A DNA stretch of 64,000 nt from Bolinopsis microptera (taxonomy: Eukaryota > Ctenophora > Tentaculata > Lobata > Bolinopsidae), in contig NC_087072.1 of NCBI RefSeq assembly GCF_026151205.1, positions 16,631,669 to 16,695,668 on the forward strand, read 5' to 3'. Position 1 is the stretch's first letter; every line of letters begins with the position of its first letter. The notes below the pieces were generated by a model that saw nothing but the letters and a program-made list of their open reading frames with translations, made no database searches and was not told the origin of the DNA. Shown here one piece after another: positions 12,501 through 24,307 of the stretch. The translations under genes were made by a program, and so were the position numbers.

Positions 12501-13913
12501 TTACCATTTTTCTGGTGGTCCGATGCTATATATAGCTTCTGTATAGCTTCTGTATAGCTTCTGTACAGCATCCGATGCTATATATAGCATATATGTGTAT
12601 ATACACAAAATTTTATACAGATGTTTTGTGAAATGTATGTTGTACACGTCAATTGGGGGTGTTCTCGCAAATAAAATAATTGGTCACTCACTTTTGATGC
12701 GTTAGGAGTCTATATCGGTGTACGGCGCCAACGTTCTTCTAAGTTTACACGTCACTGCTGATAATTAATTGTTACATTATTGTGAGTGGAAGAAATATAC
12801 ATTTTTTACTTGAAAAATTGAACCAGACGGATAATAATTAAGTAAAATATATAATGTTCTATCTAAACCGATGTTTCAGGTTCAATTATGGAAGATTAGT
12901 CGTATATTTAGGCTTGCTTTTAAGCAACTTAGAGAAGGCTATTTCTTACGGAGATGGTGATCGCGAGACCCGGTGCTTGAAATTGACCATACCCATCTTT
13001 CGAAGAATGGGCAGAACCAAGTATGCTCAGTCAATGTTGAGACGGGTTGTAATGATCAAAAGCGTGCTCTCCGAAGCTGATGCCTATGAGTATCGCCATA
13101 ATACAACAATTGGTAAACATTTTTCATTATTGATCGCTACACTAGTCATACACAATAGTTCTGAACTGATGTCACAAATTCCTAACATTACAAAAAGGAA
13201 TATTGTACAGTTTACATTATCATTTTGGGATGTATGCCAACATATAACTGGACACTTGTCTTTGTTTCAATAAGGGATATCGAATACGCTTCGGATATGA
13301 TAAACGTTTCCATCATTCAAGTATAGAGTAGAGTAGCATCAAACACTATAATACATGCATTTGGTAATTTGATAGTGATTCACTGGATAACATTGTAGTA
13401 TAATATAATAATTACAAACTTTCAGGGCTTGGAGTAGGCCCAGGCAGGAGAAAGTCGGTAGACTACTACATGGAGCTGCTCAATAATATCCTGTCTAGAA
13501 TGATCGGCAAAACTTTCACCCTTGAAACATTGATGAAGACAGCAAACGCTCTGGGGTACCTGCACACGATCAAGAAGGTAGTGGAGGAGGAGATTAGAGG
13601 TTAGCTACCATGATAACTCAACTCCGAAACGAAACTAAATTTCATTGACTCAATTCGAGAGTATCAAAGCCAATAATTCGCTTTGCTGCAAAAATAATTT
13701 GATATGACCTAAACAGGGATAAAAAGAAAGAAGAACAAAAGGAAGGAAGTCGGAGGTATTTATGAGAAATTGCTCTATAATGTCAAAAACGGAGAGTTAT
13801 TTAAATTTACTCCGAGCAGAAAGTCACCTGCCGGCCTCTCGATAAAGAAGAACATTCACTTTGACAACAGGAGCAAAATAACGATGACAAACTGGATGTT
13901 GACAAGTAAATAA
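6580..13913 (+). CDS. DUF6589-family protein, 19 exons, intact
   Basis: Nineteen exons join with matching phases to a 1,085-residue protein: 6580-6676, 6807-6907, 7105-7200, 7294-7389, 7668-7773, 7917-8191, 8387-8488, 8632-8782, 9175-9429, 9580-9819, 10061-10300, 10470-10709, 10796-10872, 10904-11044, 11284-11598, 12355-12476, 12880-13112, 13426-13599, 13717-13913. The start is bounded by an in-frame stop at 6568. Exon 1 encodes one hydrophobic segment (AILIFLFVGLLFAIIGG), a possible membrane anchor. Exon 6 has a CTLCGNF...LCRKDF zinc-binding-like module. The family signature follows in order: DIVGDNFNRNIG, VPLGIIPEN, GDYLTRERLQGAK, then the C-terminal GRRKSVDYYMELLNN region and a basic tail. 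DUF6589 has no known biochemical function. AATAAA lies at 13966. Exons 10, 11 and 12 are each exactly 240 nt. The membrane anchor and weak exons (13, 15 donor) are the least certain parts. Confidence 0.8.
7039..7416 (+). repeat. Perfect 189-bp tandem duplication containing an exon
   Basis: Bases 7039-7227 are repeated without visible change at 7228-7416. Each copy carries part of the upstream intron, the ccag acceptor, a 96-nt exon (7105-7200 and 7294-7389) and the gtatgc donor. The exon is phase 0 at both ends, so including both copies adds 32 residues (GFEVTVSGSP...EPGTSEM) without changing frame. Confidence 0.95.
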
Positions 13914-16639
13914 CTAATCTAGCTGCTGATAAGTAGTACATGATTCGCAGTGTAATTGTAATATAAATAAAGCTTAAAGATTGGTTAATTGGCTGCAAGT
14001 CAAGCTTGCAATAAATTTGGACTAGATTGTTGGTTTAAGTATCTATTTTAAATCTGAAAATCTAGCGGGGTTTGATTAATAAAAAGTAAATACGGCAACA
14101 TGCGTTCAGAGAACTAAATTAACACAGAATATTTTGTATGGTGCTTATTATCATATCCTTAGGTTTGATAAGATATCAGAACACGTACTACAAGAATAAT
14201 ACTCATGCGGAAATCGGAATGATTGAAACAAATGAAGATGATGAGGATAAGAATGATGAGGAAGATAAGATGATGAGGAAGAGAAGACAGAAGAAGAAGA
14301 TGAAGACGTTTCGGATAACGAAGATGATCTCTTACAGGAAGAGTTTCTTGTCCAATTCGTTAACTTTGTAGACGAAAGAATAGAACGTAGTTAAAACTGC
14401 ACCATTTACAGTGATAATGATATTAATGCTTTTCATACAAAGTTATAACGAATTCTTCATGTCGTGCATCCTGGGTTTGGACAGAATATGCCCGCTTATC
14501 AAGTTAGACAAATAGAACATAATAAAAAAGTCCGAATTTTATAGAGCGTTTATATATTACGTCAGCAGCCGAGAGATGGAGGGGAGGGGAGGGGTCTCGG
14601 CCTTGCTGAATGTCCGCAAACATACCTAAATGTTGGCCAAAATTGATCTAATTCCAATGAATTTGATTCCAGCTTGATATTAATATTTCAGTGAAATAAA
14701 CTTAATTGTAGAACAACTGTATAAAATCAGTCGACTGAGCCCCATTTTAAATTTGGTCCAGGGGTCGGGGAGAGGTCTAGCAAATGAGGACGTATATTGG
14801 GGAGCCGAGGGGAGGGGGGAGAGTCGCCAAATGCTAACAGTTACTGACAGAGAAGGGGAGCTAGAGCTTGGGTAAAAATTATCAAAACGTTGCTCACGTA
14901 ATATGTGAACGCTTCTTTATTTGATGAGCGTTTGCGACGAATTACCCCACCAAGCCGTAGCTGTGCGGCTCCACGTGATACTGAACAACCATTCGATATT
15001 TTACTGATTTGACTGTGATCATCAGATCTTTGCAAGACGTAACACATTTCAAATTTGCAACTATAACACACATATTTTTAAACAATCATTAATCTCAATA
15101 AGTCATGCTTACAGGAAAATTGACCAGAAAATATCCTCCATGACACAAACGGTTGATATCCATTCGTCCCTGAAAAAATATTCATTAAATGTTTTCGCCA
15201 TGAAACGGACCAAACAGATCCTAACTCATATTCCACTATTACTAATCATTGCATATTGCTGAAAAATGAATCATGATAATTTCAGCTTAGCAGCTATCAT
15301 AAGTTAGTTTATTAAAATGTTCCACTGTAAAACTCTGTTTCAAAAATTCCCAATTTATCGACATTTAAATAAAAACCTTTTATAGTTGTATTTGACAAAC
15401 ATTTCGCACAGTTTGAGAGTTATAGTCATCAGCTGAAACACGCAAAGCAAAGCATAAGGCAAGTCGACTTGTTTTTCTCCTGTAGACAGTAGAGTAGTGT
15501 CTTAGTAACCATCCTATAAGAAAATATCATTTATTGATAAGACATAAACATATTGTATCTAAGTGCGACAGATTACCATTATATCAGATATCAGAATTTT
15601 GGAAATTAAATTAGAGAAATATGTGAATCAACATTAAATAGGTATTCATTTCATATTCTTGTTCCAAATATGATAACTTGGTTAGTAGATACAATAATGA
15701 TCAGGAAATATGTTAGAAAATGAGCAGTTAGCAGTACACATTAAAAACAATAAAGATTATTCGATAAACTATTTTGAAGCTGTGTTTCAACTTTCGTATT
15801 GATCTTATACCGCCTGATTTTAATGTAAGACAATTAAATGTTAGCGCCTCGTTTATCGATATCAAGAAGACTTTTTAGCACGATACATTCAAGTGTAGCC
15901 TATAAATCAAGTATGAACCGTGTAACGGGATATTTAAACCTTATAAGGAGCGCTACTTTGTACGGTCCCCTGATTACAAATTTATGATTTATATGTCACT
16001 TGATATCGGCGCGCCGCCCACGTGATTTCTCAAAGAATATTTCTAGGTGATTCTATTATCGACCAGTTTCGGTAAAAATGTAAAATGTACTGAAGATGGC
16101 ATGAACAGTGTACACCGAGATGTAAGGGAGATGTAATACATGGCATGTAGAGACATATTTAACATATACATTATAAACTTAACTTAAATTTGAAATGCTT
16201 TTACTGGGCACATTTAAATTACGGAATTGTCACGTGGGTATCAGCATTTGCAAAGAATATAAGAAGCTCGGAAGTCCATGACCACATCCAAATATTATTT
16301 TAAAATATTATATATTTTAAAATATTGTTATGACTCGAAATCAAAATGATCCGTGCTATATTTAGGAAACCTAAGTATAATATTAAGAAGTCGAGTACAC
16401 ACTTCAGTGTATTGAACAACAAGCTATACTACAAAACCCCTCAATTAATTAACGCAGAGATATAAAAGTCGTAATACCTTCAATTATAAGGTATTATTCT
16501 TAAAACCGAGCTCTTTGCTCCACCCCGGCGATCCAGTGACTGCATAACTTAACTGTAAAATTATCTGTTATAAAATTATTTGTTATCCCGCAGTCACCAG
16601 TTATAGAGTTATAGGCTACTGCGTACTCCAGTGACCCAC
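13914..16639. other. Intergenic; no supported gene
   Basis: Contains the likely polyadenylation signal of the DUF6589 gene (13966). A GA-rich patch at 14230-14390 opens two frames: one basic, one acidic ending DEEEKTEEEDEDVSDNED and a stop. It may be a chance low-complexity ORF or an orphan exon. G-rich runs on plus (ggaggggaggggagggg near 14577 and again near 14800-14821) could form G-quadruplexes. The rest is AT-rich with short AT palindromes near 16300. Confidence 0.4.
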
Positions 16640-16648
16640 TCATCAATA

Positions 16649-18889
16649 TAGGGCCTGTCGTGATATCATGGATCGCTTAGGTTCCACCAGGATCTGGTAG
16701 TCCTCATAATTCTGCGGCCTCTATGTGTCGTCATCTCGCACAACTCCGAAAAACCGTTGTGAGTTTGGCATGTGAAAATTTGCAGCCTTCCAGACATCGA
16801 TTGGGTTAACGAGTTGTCGTACGTCACCTCAAGATCGGGTGACAGGGGGCTGAACAGGCCAGAACCCAATTGATTGGGTCTGAGGTCACGTGATTATGAG
16901 CCTGAGGTCACGTGACTATGACGTCACCAGAGCTCGTTCTCCGTTTCCCGCTCTTTGGACCAGGTGAGCTTGCATGCATGTGAAAGTGGGTGTAAGTACA
17001 GCTGTACTGTAGTTACATCCAATTACCCCTAGGCCCTAATAGAACGAAGATTTATTTTCTGACAGAAAGCTAGAAATTTACCAAAATATCGACTTTGTTC
17101 AAAATTTATTTTGATGACCACTCCTGACCTAAAATTGCACGAGAAATCGATTAAACTTGGTTTCAGAACTCAACAATGCTTCCTTATGCCTTAAAATCCA
17201 TGTTTTATCGATACAATAAACATTTTGATCCTGTGGATTAATTAGTAACAGGTAACAAATGCACAGAAAAAACCATCGCACTTACATTGCATTCTTAACG
17301 GGTCGATTTCGAGTGACCAATAATCGTCGTGATGATATTTATACGTCATGCGTTCCTGATCATCATCAGCAATCAAGAGACAGGAGCGGCGGTTGCTTCA
17401 AATCAATGGTTTACGTTATTTTTGTGAATTCGACCCCTGTTTTAACGGTTATCAGACTTTGTAATGGAATGTATTGAGGATATCTTTACAAATAAGAGGA
17501 CCAGTAAATAAAATTGCCACAAGTGTTTCTCTCACTCACTTTCGATAAGACACAATGAAAATTCTTACTTAACCATAAGATTCGGAATTTTTCAACCGTT
17601 GAAGAATATCGGAATTTTATAAAATCTAATCACACTTATGAACCTTTGAACGGTTAATCGAAAAATTGTGAATGATACCGCTGCAATTGTCTTATCAGTT
17701 ATATGTATAAAAACCTTGCGTTAGGTGGCAGTTAAATGAGGAATGAGTTGTTAGAATTCGGGCACCCTGAATCGGTCATTCTGGCTAAACTAGGTATTTA
17801 TTTAACACCATAGTACAGCCTTTAAATGGTGTTTTATAAAAAAACACCGGTATTCTTTAAAATATTCATGAAACTTATATATGATAATATACAAAAACAT
17901 ATATAATATTGTATAATTATATACATCAGATTTCCATTTTGTGTCCTACGTTCCGAATCTTATGGTTAAGTAAAAATTTTCATTGTGTCTTATCGAAAGT
18001 GAGTGAGAGAAACACTTGTGGCAATTTTATTTACTGGTCCTCTTATTTGTAAAGATATCCTCAATACATTCAATTACAAAGTCTGATAACCGTTAAAACA
18101 TTGGTCGAATTCACAAAAATAACGTAAACCATTGATTTGAAGCAACCGCCGCTCCTGTCTCTTGATTGCTGATGATGATCAGGAACGCATGACGTATAAA
18201 TATCATCACGACGATTATTGGTCACTCGAAATCGACCCGTTAAGAATGCAATGTAAGTGCGATGGTTTTTTCTGTGCATTTGTTACCTGTTACTAATTAA
18301 TCCACAGGATCAAAATGTTTATTGTATCGATAAAACATGGATTTTAAGGCATAAGGAAGCATTGTTGAGTTCTGAAACCAAGTTTAATCGATTTCTCGTG
18401 CAATTTTAGGTCAGGAGTGGTCATCAAAATAAATTTTGAACAAAGTCGATATTTTGGTAAATTTCTAGCTTTCTGTCAGAAAATAAATCTTCGTTCTATT
18501 AGGGCCTAGGGGTAATTGGATGTAACTACAGTACAGCTGTACTTACACCCACTTTCACATGCATGCAAGCTCACCTGGTCCAAAGAGCGGGAAACGGAGA
18601 ACGAGCTCTGGTGACGTCATAGTCACGTGACCTCAGGCTCATAATCACGTGACCTCAGACCCAATCAATTGGGTTCTGGCCTGTTCAGCCCCCTGTCACC
18701 CGATCTTGAGGTGACGTACGACAACTCGTTAACCCAATCGATGTCTGGAAGGCTGCAAATTTTCACATGCCAAACTCACAACGGTTTTTCGGAGTTGTGC
18801 GAGATGACGACACATAGAGGCCGCAGAATTATGAGGACTACCTGATCCTGGTGGAACCTAAGCGATACATGATATCACGACAGGCCCTA
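16649..18889. mobile_element. Foldback DNA transposon, 939-bp inverted repeats, 9-bp target duplication
   Basis: Left arm 16649-17587 and right arm 17951-18889 are reverse complements of equal length with only scattered substitutions (for example near 17432 and 17564), separated by a 363-bp spacer (17588-17950). The termini read TAGGGCCTG. The direct repeat tcatcaata flanks it at 16640-16648 and 18890-18898. Very long terminal repeats with a 9-bp target duplication fit a non-autonomous Mutator-like element. Merlin-like is the alternative. No transposase frame is present: the only sizeable ORF is a mirrored pair inside the arms (17259-17477 plus, 18070-18279 minus), best read as non-coding. 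The arms carry several cacgtg and tgacgtca-type palindromes. Confidence 0.85.
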
Positions 18890-19135
18890 TCATCAATACC
18901 ACACAAATCCCACTACATTTAATTATTACATTTTAATATTCCTCTAATACCAGCTTCCTCCTTCGTTAAAAAATTAATTTGGGTGAAATTAAACCACTTT
19001 TAATGACTATTCAATATTTAAATTGGAAAGTTAAATAAGATATTTTGTGTTTTATGAAATGTCAAAATTATAAGTATTACAACTGTTATAATAAATAAGT
19101 TGTAAATCTCCTACGTATATAATATTTATTACTAT

Positions 19136-19529
19136 ATTACTAGAGTAGCAGAGTGTAGTCAAGTGTGCACTTCGATGTCCAAAATTTCATTATATTAGGT
19201 CATTTGAAACCAAATTCATCTAGGTAAGCGAGCACTATTAGTGCTGTGAGGGCCGATACTTTGGGGAAGGAGGGCTAACAGTGTGGATTTTCGTGAATAT
19301 ATATATGAAATAGATAGAATTGAGGATAGATAAAGTATGAATGTACTTGGTCAATTGTTTCTAAATCCTTTATACAAATATCCCAAATTTGCACCTGAGG
19401 GCAATTTAGAAATTTCGCCCTCTACGACTGGCCATAGCGATACTAATTATTGGGTATCTAGATGATTTTGGTTTGGAATGACCTAATAATCAACGATTAC
19501 ACTTGACTACACTCAGCTACTAGAGTAAT
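19136..19529. mobile_element. Foldback MITE, ~394 bp
   Basis: The left end attactagagtagcagag (from 19136) matches the inverted right end gctactagagtaat (to 19529), with gtgtagtcaagtgt shared exactly. The inversion extends inward: attaggtcatttgaaacc near 19194 pairs with ggtttggaatgacctaat near 19470-19487. Arms are about 90 bp and imperfect. No target duplication is clear and no ORF is present. Confidence 0.75.
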
Positions 19530-20239
19530 ACTCTCGACCGTGCGATAGCAAACCTATATCATATTTAAGGAAGCAAATCAGGGCGGGCAACGACAAATAT
19601 AATGTTTATATTGCTGACAGGAGTCCAGAATTTTCTCTGTCCTATTCCCCGTAAATCCAGTATAGTTTCTCAATAAGCAACCAAATCAATCGTTACCATG
19701 ATAAATTTGACCAAAATTTGAGAAAAATAGACACTGCTCTAAACACGGTAACTACATGTGCAGCAGCATTTCAAGGTTAAATTGCAGATATGCAAACAGT
19801 AAGATATTATGGCTTGTAAATTGTAGGGAATTACTAAAACACAGTAATGGCCATGGGTCTGTTGCTTTGGAAAATAAAAGAGCAACAGTTTTCAAATACG
19901 TATTTTTAAACGTCTTCATTATCATGTCTTCCTGGTTATGTTTGAATACATTCAATTGAGCAGATTGACTTAAGACCAGCAGTCAGCACGTTATCATGCG
20001 AATCATTATAATTGTAAAGAAGAATTGATATCAGAGCACTCAAGTATCGTAAGTTAATTGTTAAACCAACGAAAACAGCATTAACATTGCACATAACTAT
20101 GAGAGTTCGATGATCACAACTTCGATAAGTAAGTAGAATTAAAACTGTTGAACGGTAATCTGTTGAAAATTAACAGTCGAAGGTTGAATATTCATAAACA
20201 TAATGTAAGGTAAGACAAAATCATGTCCCTAAAAAAATC

Positions 20240-21013
20240 ATGTCCCTAAAAAAACATTGTTTTAGACTCCTCAGGAATGTTATCAGAAGAAAGTATCTTT
20301 TTAGTAAAGCTCAGCTTAAGCTCATTGTTAATAGCATTATCGTCTGCAAATTGGATTACTGCAACGCCCTTTACTTTGGAATCAGTGACTACCTCATCCA
20401 TCAGCTTCAACTCATTCAAAATGCTGCTGCTAAAGCAATAGTAGGACTATATAAACATGATCATTTAGGAGATACTCTGAAAGACCTTCATTGGCTGCCT
20501 ATCAGTTACAGAATTCAGTACAAATTATTACTTCTTGTTTATAAATGTCTAAATGGCATGGGACCAGATTATTTAAGTACAATGTTCAAATTTGCAAACT
20601 ATAATCATCTTATCTATTTGACTGAACCTAGAGTGCACACACAATATGGAGAAAGATCTTTTCAGAAAGTTGGCCCTAAATTATGGAATGAACTACCATT
20701 TGAGATTAAGAATTGTACAACATTGGACTCTTTTAAAGTGTATCTGAAAACATTTCTTTTCAAACGTGCTCATAATATTGTATCTTAATATTTTTCAATC
20801 CTTGTTTTCCCTATTTAGTTCTACTGGAAAATGCATACACATTATCGTTTATTTAGTGAATCAAGTCTAATCACCCTTATCTGGTTTAGAATATAAATGT
20901 GGGTTGCTTTTTCAGGTTTTATTGTATCCTGAACTGTTTTCGTGGCACACCTGTGCATTTTAAGTTGTTGTGCCACTATAATATAAAAGTTTAAATTATT
21001 ATTATTATTTTAA
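20240..21013 (+). mobile_element. 5'-truncated LINE, C-terminal reverse transcriptase fragment
   Basis: The 182-residue frame at 20240-20788 matches the region after the catalytic domain of CR1/L2/Jockey-group LINE reverse transcriptases: CKLDYCNALYFGIS, QLIQNAAAKAI, LHWLPISYRIQYK, KCLNGMGPDYLS, GPKLWNELPFEIK. A 3' untranslated region follows and ends in an att microsatellite (about 20996-21013), typical of such elements. The 17-bp word tcatgtccctaaaaaaa occurs twice at the 5' junction (20222 and 20239). The catalytic domain is missing, so this copy is dead. Confidence 0.85.
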
Positions 21014-21203
21014 AAGTGGAGACAAAAACAGGCTCATAACGATCGACGAGTTTGGAGCATACAGACACAGTTTAAGGAATATACGTACTTTAACTAATTT
21101 GAATAAACAATTTCGTTGCAGAGTCAGAATGATATTAATGTATACATTATTTAAGTCAAAGTCACACAGTTGATTGTGCTGAGGATTTACAATTTCTGTT
21201 TAG

Positions 21204-21311
21204 AACCTTATCAAAGCGGAGCCAGTGGAAATACTGACGGAGAAGAAGATCATGGACAAAGTCAATAAAATCTGGAGAAGATTTCAGCAGGATAATAACA
21301 AGAAATTGCAG
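21204..21311 (+). other. Possible orphan exon
   Basis: A 108-nt open segment is flanked by a good acceptor (tttctgtttag) and a gttact donor, and reads a charged helical peptide (KKIMDKVNKIWRRF within it). No neighbouring exon could be joined. It may be a chance frame or a single exon of an unresolved gene. Confidence 0.25.
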
Positions 21312-21607
21312 GTTACTAAGTTTTAGCAAATTCTTGATCAATTATTGTATCAAACCATGTATTCGAATCAAATCGGTTCTCACCTTTTTGCCAACTGCTG
21401 CTGTACAGAGTCAAAATCTACAGAATAACGGGAAAAAAATGTACAGAACAGGGCCGTTAGAATTGTGATTAGTCTGTTAAAAATGGCAAACAGTCCTTCG
21501 GCAGAATGTTTTCCCTATACAGTTGAGAATGTGAAATTATCTTAATTGAAAGTAAACATACATAAACTAGAAAGAAAGTTGTAAATATTACTAGTCTTTA
21601 CATTCGA

Positions 21608-21665
21608 CAAAGCGTGATTTTACTTTTTCTAGCTATCCAGCTAGAAAAAGTAAAATCACGCTTTG
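21608..21665. repeat. Perfect 27-bp hairpin with ATCC loop
   Basis: Bases 21608-21634 are the exact reverse complement of 21639-21665, with loop atcc at 21635-21638. Arms begin caaagcgtgattttac. No element ends or duplication flank it. It may be a miniature palindromic element or the scar of a larger one. Confidence 0.9.
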
Positions 21666-22825
21666 CGATTACAAACTTCTGGCATAAATACAGTAAGAAC
21701 GAAAAACTGAGCTAAGAAAACAAGCATAGATATCTAGAGCAAGCATGATATGAAGAAAACATAAATATGGAACTATTTCTGTCCTATCCGATCAAGGACC
21801 CACAACCTAGTAAATTAATTCCGCTAGTAGGCCTAATATAGCAATTTTCAATTCCTTTTTAAAAGGATTTTCATTAAAATGGTCTTAATAACTATTTTTA
21901 CTACTTTATTATATTGAAATAAATATTTGAAAACTACTTCAGTCAACAAATATGTACCAACTTGCATAAAACATGAATAAATAGGGATTTAAATTTGTTG
22001 CTACCCTAGCCATACTAAGACAATTTTGTAATATCCAACGCGAAATAATATCGACGATATCCACCACGGTTGTAAAATTAAGTTACAGATGCGCATGTTT
22101 AAACTCATTCTTAGCTAAAGTTTAACAAATCAAACCCAAAAATTTTCCTTTAAATTTATTTGAATATTTAATACTAGCATTTAATTAGATTTTACATACT
22201 AATTATAATAAATTGGATGTCATTTATCTAATTTAAAACGATGCAACAGTGATATGTCAAGTAAATCGGCGCGCGGCGAAGCAAATCGTCCATATTGAAT
22301 TTACAACCAAAATTTGGTTGTAGAAAAAGTAATTATTCCCTCCCTTCGATGCGAAGCAAGAATGCTAGTTTGCGCGGCGCGTCGAAGCGGCGAAGTCCTC
22401 CAAAATCTTGCCAGCTTGTTAATATTTGTTCGTGTTGAAAATGCAATGCATATTATGCATGCCAGCAGAACATTTCTGTGGCAAAAGTAAAACTGGCAGC
22501 CCATAATAAAAGCTATAGCGCATAATAAATTGATGAATATTTTCATACGCGATAATTCAAACGTAATGAAAGCTAATGTCAGCCGCGCCGCAAGGCTGAC
22601 ATTATCATACTCTGCATACACCGCGCCACCTCTCAGGCGCGCCACCTCTCAGCCACCACTCGTAGGTAGGAACTCCACTGTTACCTTGGTTCAACAGAAG
22701 TTCCAGAGTCGAATATAATGCCATTACTAAGAAACTCTGAAATTCTTAACCAGAATTCTTAACATCAGTCTTTTCTGTTTCACCTTTGTATTTGATTTGG
22801 ACTGCTCTTAAATTATCTCTCTGTA
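21666..22825. other. Intergenic; no supported gene
   Basis: AT-rich, except for a GC-rich patch at 22265-22660 with short palindromic words (cgcgcggcg, gcgcgcc) that make spurious frames on both strands. A near-perfect 9-10 bp inverted pair (gtcagcc / ggctgac) lies at 22577-22600. Nothing convincing is coded. Confidence 0.4.
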
Positions 22826-23853
22826 AAATTCTTCTACAATCGACGGAAGAGTCTCGGTAATATGATGTACTGCATTATTTCGATTGCAGACATGATAGTT
22901 TTGATGTTGATGCTATTCTACACTCTTCCTCATCTGGAATCTGGTAGGATTCAGAGACCCTGTCATGTTTTCCTCTGAGCCGTTCTGCAAGGTGTGGAGT
23001 GTGGACTGTTTTATGGGGAGCTACCTCAAAGAGCACCGTGGTCCTGGTCGCAGTTCCTGGACTTTGCAGGACAATCGCTCTGCTGGATCCACTTAACATG
23101 AGTTTCAGGGCTATCAAGAAAAGGGTGGTGTTGGTTGCTCTGCTGAGTTACTTTGGAATCTTGGTGATCTGAACGAAACTGTTCCCATGTGGTACTTCTT
23201 CATCCAACTGAGGATGAAATGTGAGTGGCGCGATTTGACGGGCTGTGATGGGTCTTGTGTACAAAACAGGATCTTTGGATACACTTGAAGCTCGGTTACT
23301 CTGGCTCTACCTGTGCTACCTATGCTGGGGAGTGCAGTGATCTCTATTTACGCATTGAGGAAGGACGGAGGATGGAAAGAATCAGTGAAAAAGCAAGGAA
23401 GCATGACCATCACTCTCTTCACAGTCCTTTACGTAACACTGAATGTCCCCACCCTAATTTATTGGATAATCTTCCTAATCTCATACTCTCGTGGTATTGG
23501 TAATTGGGATACGTCTCTCTATAGATCACCCCTACTACTTCTTCTTCAATTTCTCAGAAGTACTGTGTGTTGGTCTTAACTCACTGTTGAATCCAATCCT
23601 CTATCTTGTGAGGATGAAGAAGCTGAGAGTATCCCAACAATTTTACAAGGGAATATTCCACCGGCATCCTCCCATAGGACTGCCATACCCCAGAGGTAGG
23701 CAAAACATCCACATGCTATCCTCTCGTGGGCCATCCAGCCCAGCCTCTCTTTTAAAAAATTTAAAAAAGGGAATCTCCCGTTTCAGATCAGCTACAGTTG
23801 GCCCGTCCGGCGTCCACAACGTCAACCGACCTCAACAAACGACCAAACTTTAG
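22826..23853 (+). pseudogene. Class A (rhodopsin-like) GPCR pseudogene
   Basis: Fragments of a seven-helix receptor appear in order but in shifting frames. TM2 with its intracellular loop (RKSLGNMMYCIISIADMIVL) starts near 22845. A stop follows, then TM3 and the second loop (SKSTVVLVAV, CRTIALLDPLNMSFRAIKKR), then TM4 and a TGA at 23169-23171. Another frame holds TM5-TM6 (LPMLGSAVISIYALRKD ... TLFTVLYVTLNVPTLIYWI). A further frame holds TM7 with the NPxxY-type motif (SLLNPILYLV) and a cytoplasmic tail. The CRTIAL stretch replaces a canonical DRY motif. At least three frame breaks and two stops make it non-functional. TM1 is not found. The ligand class cannot be judged. Confidence 0.8.
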
Positions 23854-24307
23854 GGGAGGTGGTGCAATTGGGTGATCCAGCAACCCGCTGTCGGGAGAAG
23901 AATTATGGTGGTATAGGTGATATATCGACGAGCGTAATTCATTTATGGAAGACGAGCTTATAAATAAACAGTAGAACTCGAAATCGATTACTTAGCGTAA
24001 AATACAGTATAGTATGAAGTTGCATTTAACAGATTTTAAGACATGCACAAATTCAAAAAATGGACACTTTCATATTGTATTGATCGGAATAAAATATTTA
24101 ACTCCAGAATCTTTATCAGTATATTTATTGACTCAAAAAACCAGTAGCTTGTTCAAAATATCGTTATTCTTAAATTGAAGGAATAAACTTGGAAAGTTGG
24201 GATGTAGTATTCAAAACATTGTTTAACGTTTTATCAAACGTATTCTTATTTCTTTCTGGCCCGAGAAGATTAGCAAAAGCGATAAAAACCAACAGTTCAT
24301 TAATTAA

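Noticed and set aside
14138..14371. 77-residue acidic/basic ORF as a gene
   Set aside because: Low-complexity GA-rich DNA opens two frames at once. There is no motif and no supported splice context.
17259..18279. Mirrored 72- and 69-residue ORFs as a gene pair
   Set aside because: They are the same sequence in the two inverted arms of the foldback transposon, with no family motif and different ends.
20222..20255. tcatgtccctaaaaaaa direct repeat as LINE target duplication
   Set aside because: Both copies lie at the 5' junction. No matching copy was seen after the 3' end near 21013.
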